Shown here: positions 12,059-12,775 of the stretch, in pieces | Position numbering within the stretch: the stretch's first letter is position 1 | How the letters are laid out: each line of letters begins with the position of its first letter | NCBI GenBank assembly: GCA_900548635.1 | Contig: URLP01000042.1 | Coordinates: 1-12,775, forward strand | Direction: 5' to 3' | DNA: 12,775 bases | From: an uncultured Megasphaera sp. | GTDB taxonomy: Bacteria; Bacillota; Negativicutes; Veillonellales; Megasphaeraceae | The notes under the pieces: model-generated | What the model was told of the DNA's origin: nothing | The model's input: the letters and a program-made list of their open reading frames with translations, nothing else | Database searches by the model: none | Made by a program: the position numbers and the translations under genes

Positions 12059-12775
12059 TTGACAAAAGGAAAGACTCGGAAGACCAGCCGCACGAAAAAA
12101 ACGGCCGGCACGCGTCGCAAGGCGGGGACCGCCAGGAAGACGGGGCCATCGCCACTTTTGAAATATGAAATCATCGGTATTTTCTGTATCCTCCTGGGGC
12201 TTTTTGCCACAGCCGGCTTCATCGGCATCGATACGGGCCGCATCGGCAACAGCGTCGATAATATCCTTTCGTATATCTTCGGTCTGGGCCGCATCGTCGT
12301 CAGCCTTTCCCTGATGATTCTCGGTCTGAAGTATATCGTCGTCCGCAAAGCCTGCCCGGTCTCGAAGTCCTGGGCCGTCGGCATCTGGATCTATATCCTC
12401 CTCTTAGGCCTCGTCCATCTTCTGGTCATCCCGGAAGGGACGGAATTCCTGCCCCAGAGCCTCTCTGTCGGCGGCGGCCTGATCGGCGCTCTCGTGGCGT
12501 CGGTCCTGCACAAGGCCCTCGGCTTTTTCGGCGCTGTCATGGCCATTACCGGTGCCTGTATCGTGACCTTTCTGATCTGGAAGAACTGGTCCATTTCCAA
12601 GCCCGTCGCCGTCGTCGCCGACAAGGCCGGCCAGGAAGCGGCCAAAGTATCGGATAAAGCCGTCGAAGGCCTGCAGGATGCGTCACAGTCCCTGAAACAG
12701 TGGCATGAACGGCGCCGCATCTTCGACGTCGAAGCCGTCAGCGGCGGTGAACCTGTCGGCAGGGAAACAGAACAG
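12059..12775 (+). CDS. ftsK: DNA translocase FtsK, N-terminal part (runs off the window)
   Basis: The frame is open from TTG 12059 to the last base, giving 239 residues. TTG is preceded by AGAAGGTGA (12045-12053). The nearby ATG at 12054 meets a stop at its third codon, so TTG is the only plausible start. The first ~35 residues are very basic (TKGKTRKTSRTKK and more). Four hydrophobic membrane segments follow at roughly 38-58, 69-88, 98-116 and 130-180, with YEIIGIFCILLGLFATAGF at the first. This layout matches the FtsK/SpoIIIE N-terminal membrane domain, which anchors the motor at the septum. The linker then begins (AGQEAAKVSDKAVEGLQDAS, RRRIFDVEA). The ATPase motor and gamma domain would lie downstream, outside the window, so the assignment rests on the membrane domain and its position after rarA. 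Confidence 0.85.
   Translation, partial: MTKGKTRKTSRTKKTAGTRRKAGTARKTGPSPLLKYEIIGIFCILLGLFATAGFIGIDTGRIGNSVDNILSYIFGLGRIVVSLSLMILGLKYIVVRKACPVSKSWAVGIWIYILLLGLVHLLVIPEGTEFLPQSLSVGGGLIGALVASVLHKALGFFGAVMAITGACIVTFLIWKNWSISKPVAVVADKAGQEAAKVSDKAVEGLQDASQSLKQWHERRRIFDVEAVSGGEPVGRETEQ

Overview
The window comes from a diderm (LPS-bearing) Firmicute of the Negativicutes, most likely a Megasphaera/Veillonellaceae-type organism; the genus is my inference. The evidence is a mix: outer-membrane and lipid A genes (three OmpH/Skp-like chaperones, lpxD, an LpxL-type acyltransferase, a probable barrel protein) next to genes and arrangements usual in Firmicutes (xpaC-telA, a 6S RNA gene directly upstream of rarA, strong Shine-Dalgarno sequences, GTG/TTG starts). 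Coding sequence is GC-rich at third positions, which produces many long antisense shadow ORFs.

Layout. (1) 3-5102, + strand: an envelope-biogenesis operon that enters from upstream. It holds the 3' part of an unrecognised, probably outer-membrane beta-rich protein, three tandem OmpH/Skp paralogues that differ in how they are tethered (cleavable signal or anchor with a polyserine tail; long TM-anchored; lipoprotein), lpxD, and a late lipid A acyltransferase-family gene. It ends in a 14-bp terminator stem that includes the last codons and the stop codon. (2) 5103-5277: intergenic DNA with an inverted array of heptamers (TTCGTGG/CCACGAA), a second terminator and an extended -10 promoter. (3) 5278-7164: a two-gene xpaC-telA operon. 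(4) 7165-7300: intergenic hairpins and another heptamer remnant between convergent genes. (5) 7301-8065, - strand: a Cof-type HAD phosphatase, divergent from transketolase. (6) 8234-10225: a complete transketolase with its own TTGACA/CATAAT promoter. (7) 10226-10712: a 487-bp gap without protein genes. It contains a second heptamer element, a strong terminator, a promoter with 17-bp spacing, a 6S RNA gene whose 5' edge is duplicated as a perfect 19-bp tandem repeat, and a second hairpin before rarA. (8) 10713-12775: rarA followed after 23 bp by the 5' part of ftsK from a TTG start, running off the window.

The first operon delivers and folds outer-membrane proteins and acylates lipid A. Transketolase is central carbon metabolism. 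The 6S RNA, RarA and FtsK belong to global transcription control and chromosome maintenance. I see no CRISPR array, transposase, phage gene or defence system. The most interesting signals are non-coding: the 19-bp duplication at the 6S RNA 5' end and the heptamer-built palindromic elements that recur in three intergenic spaces.
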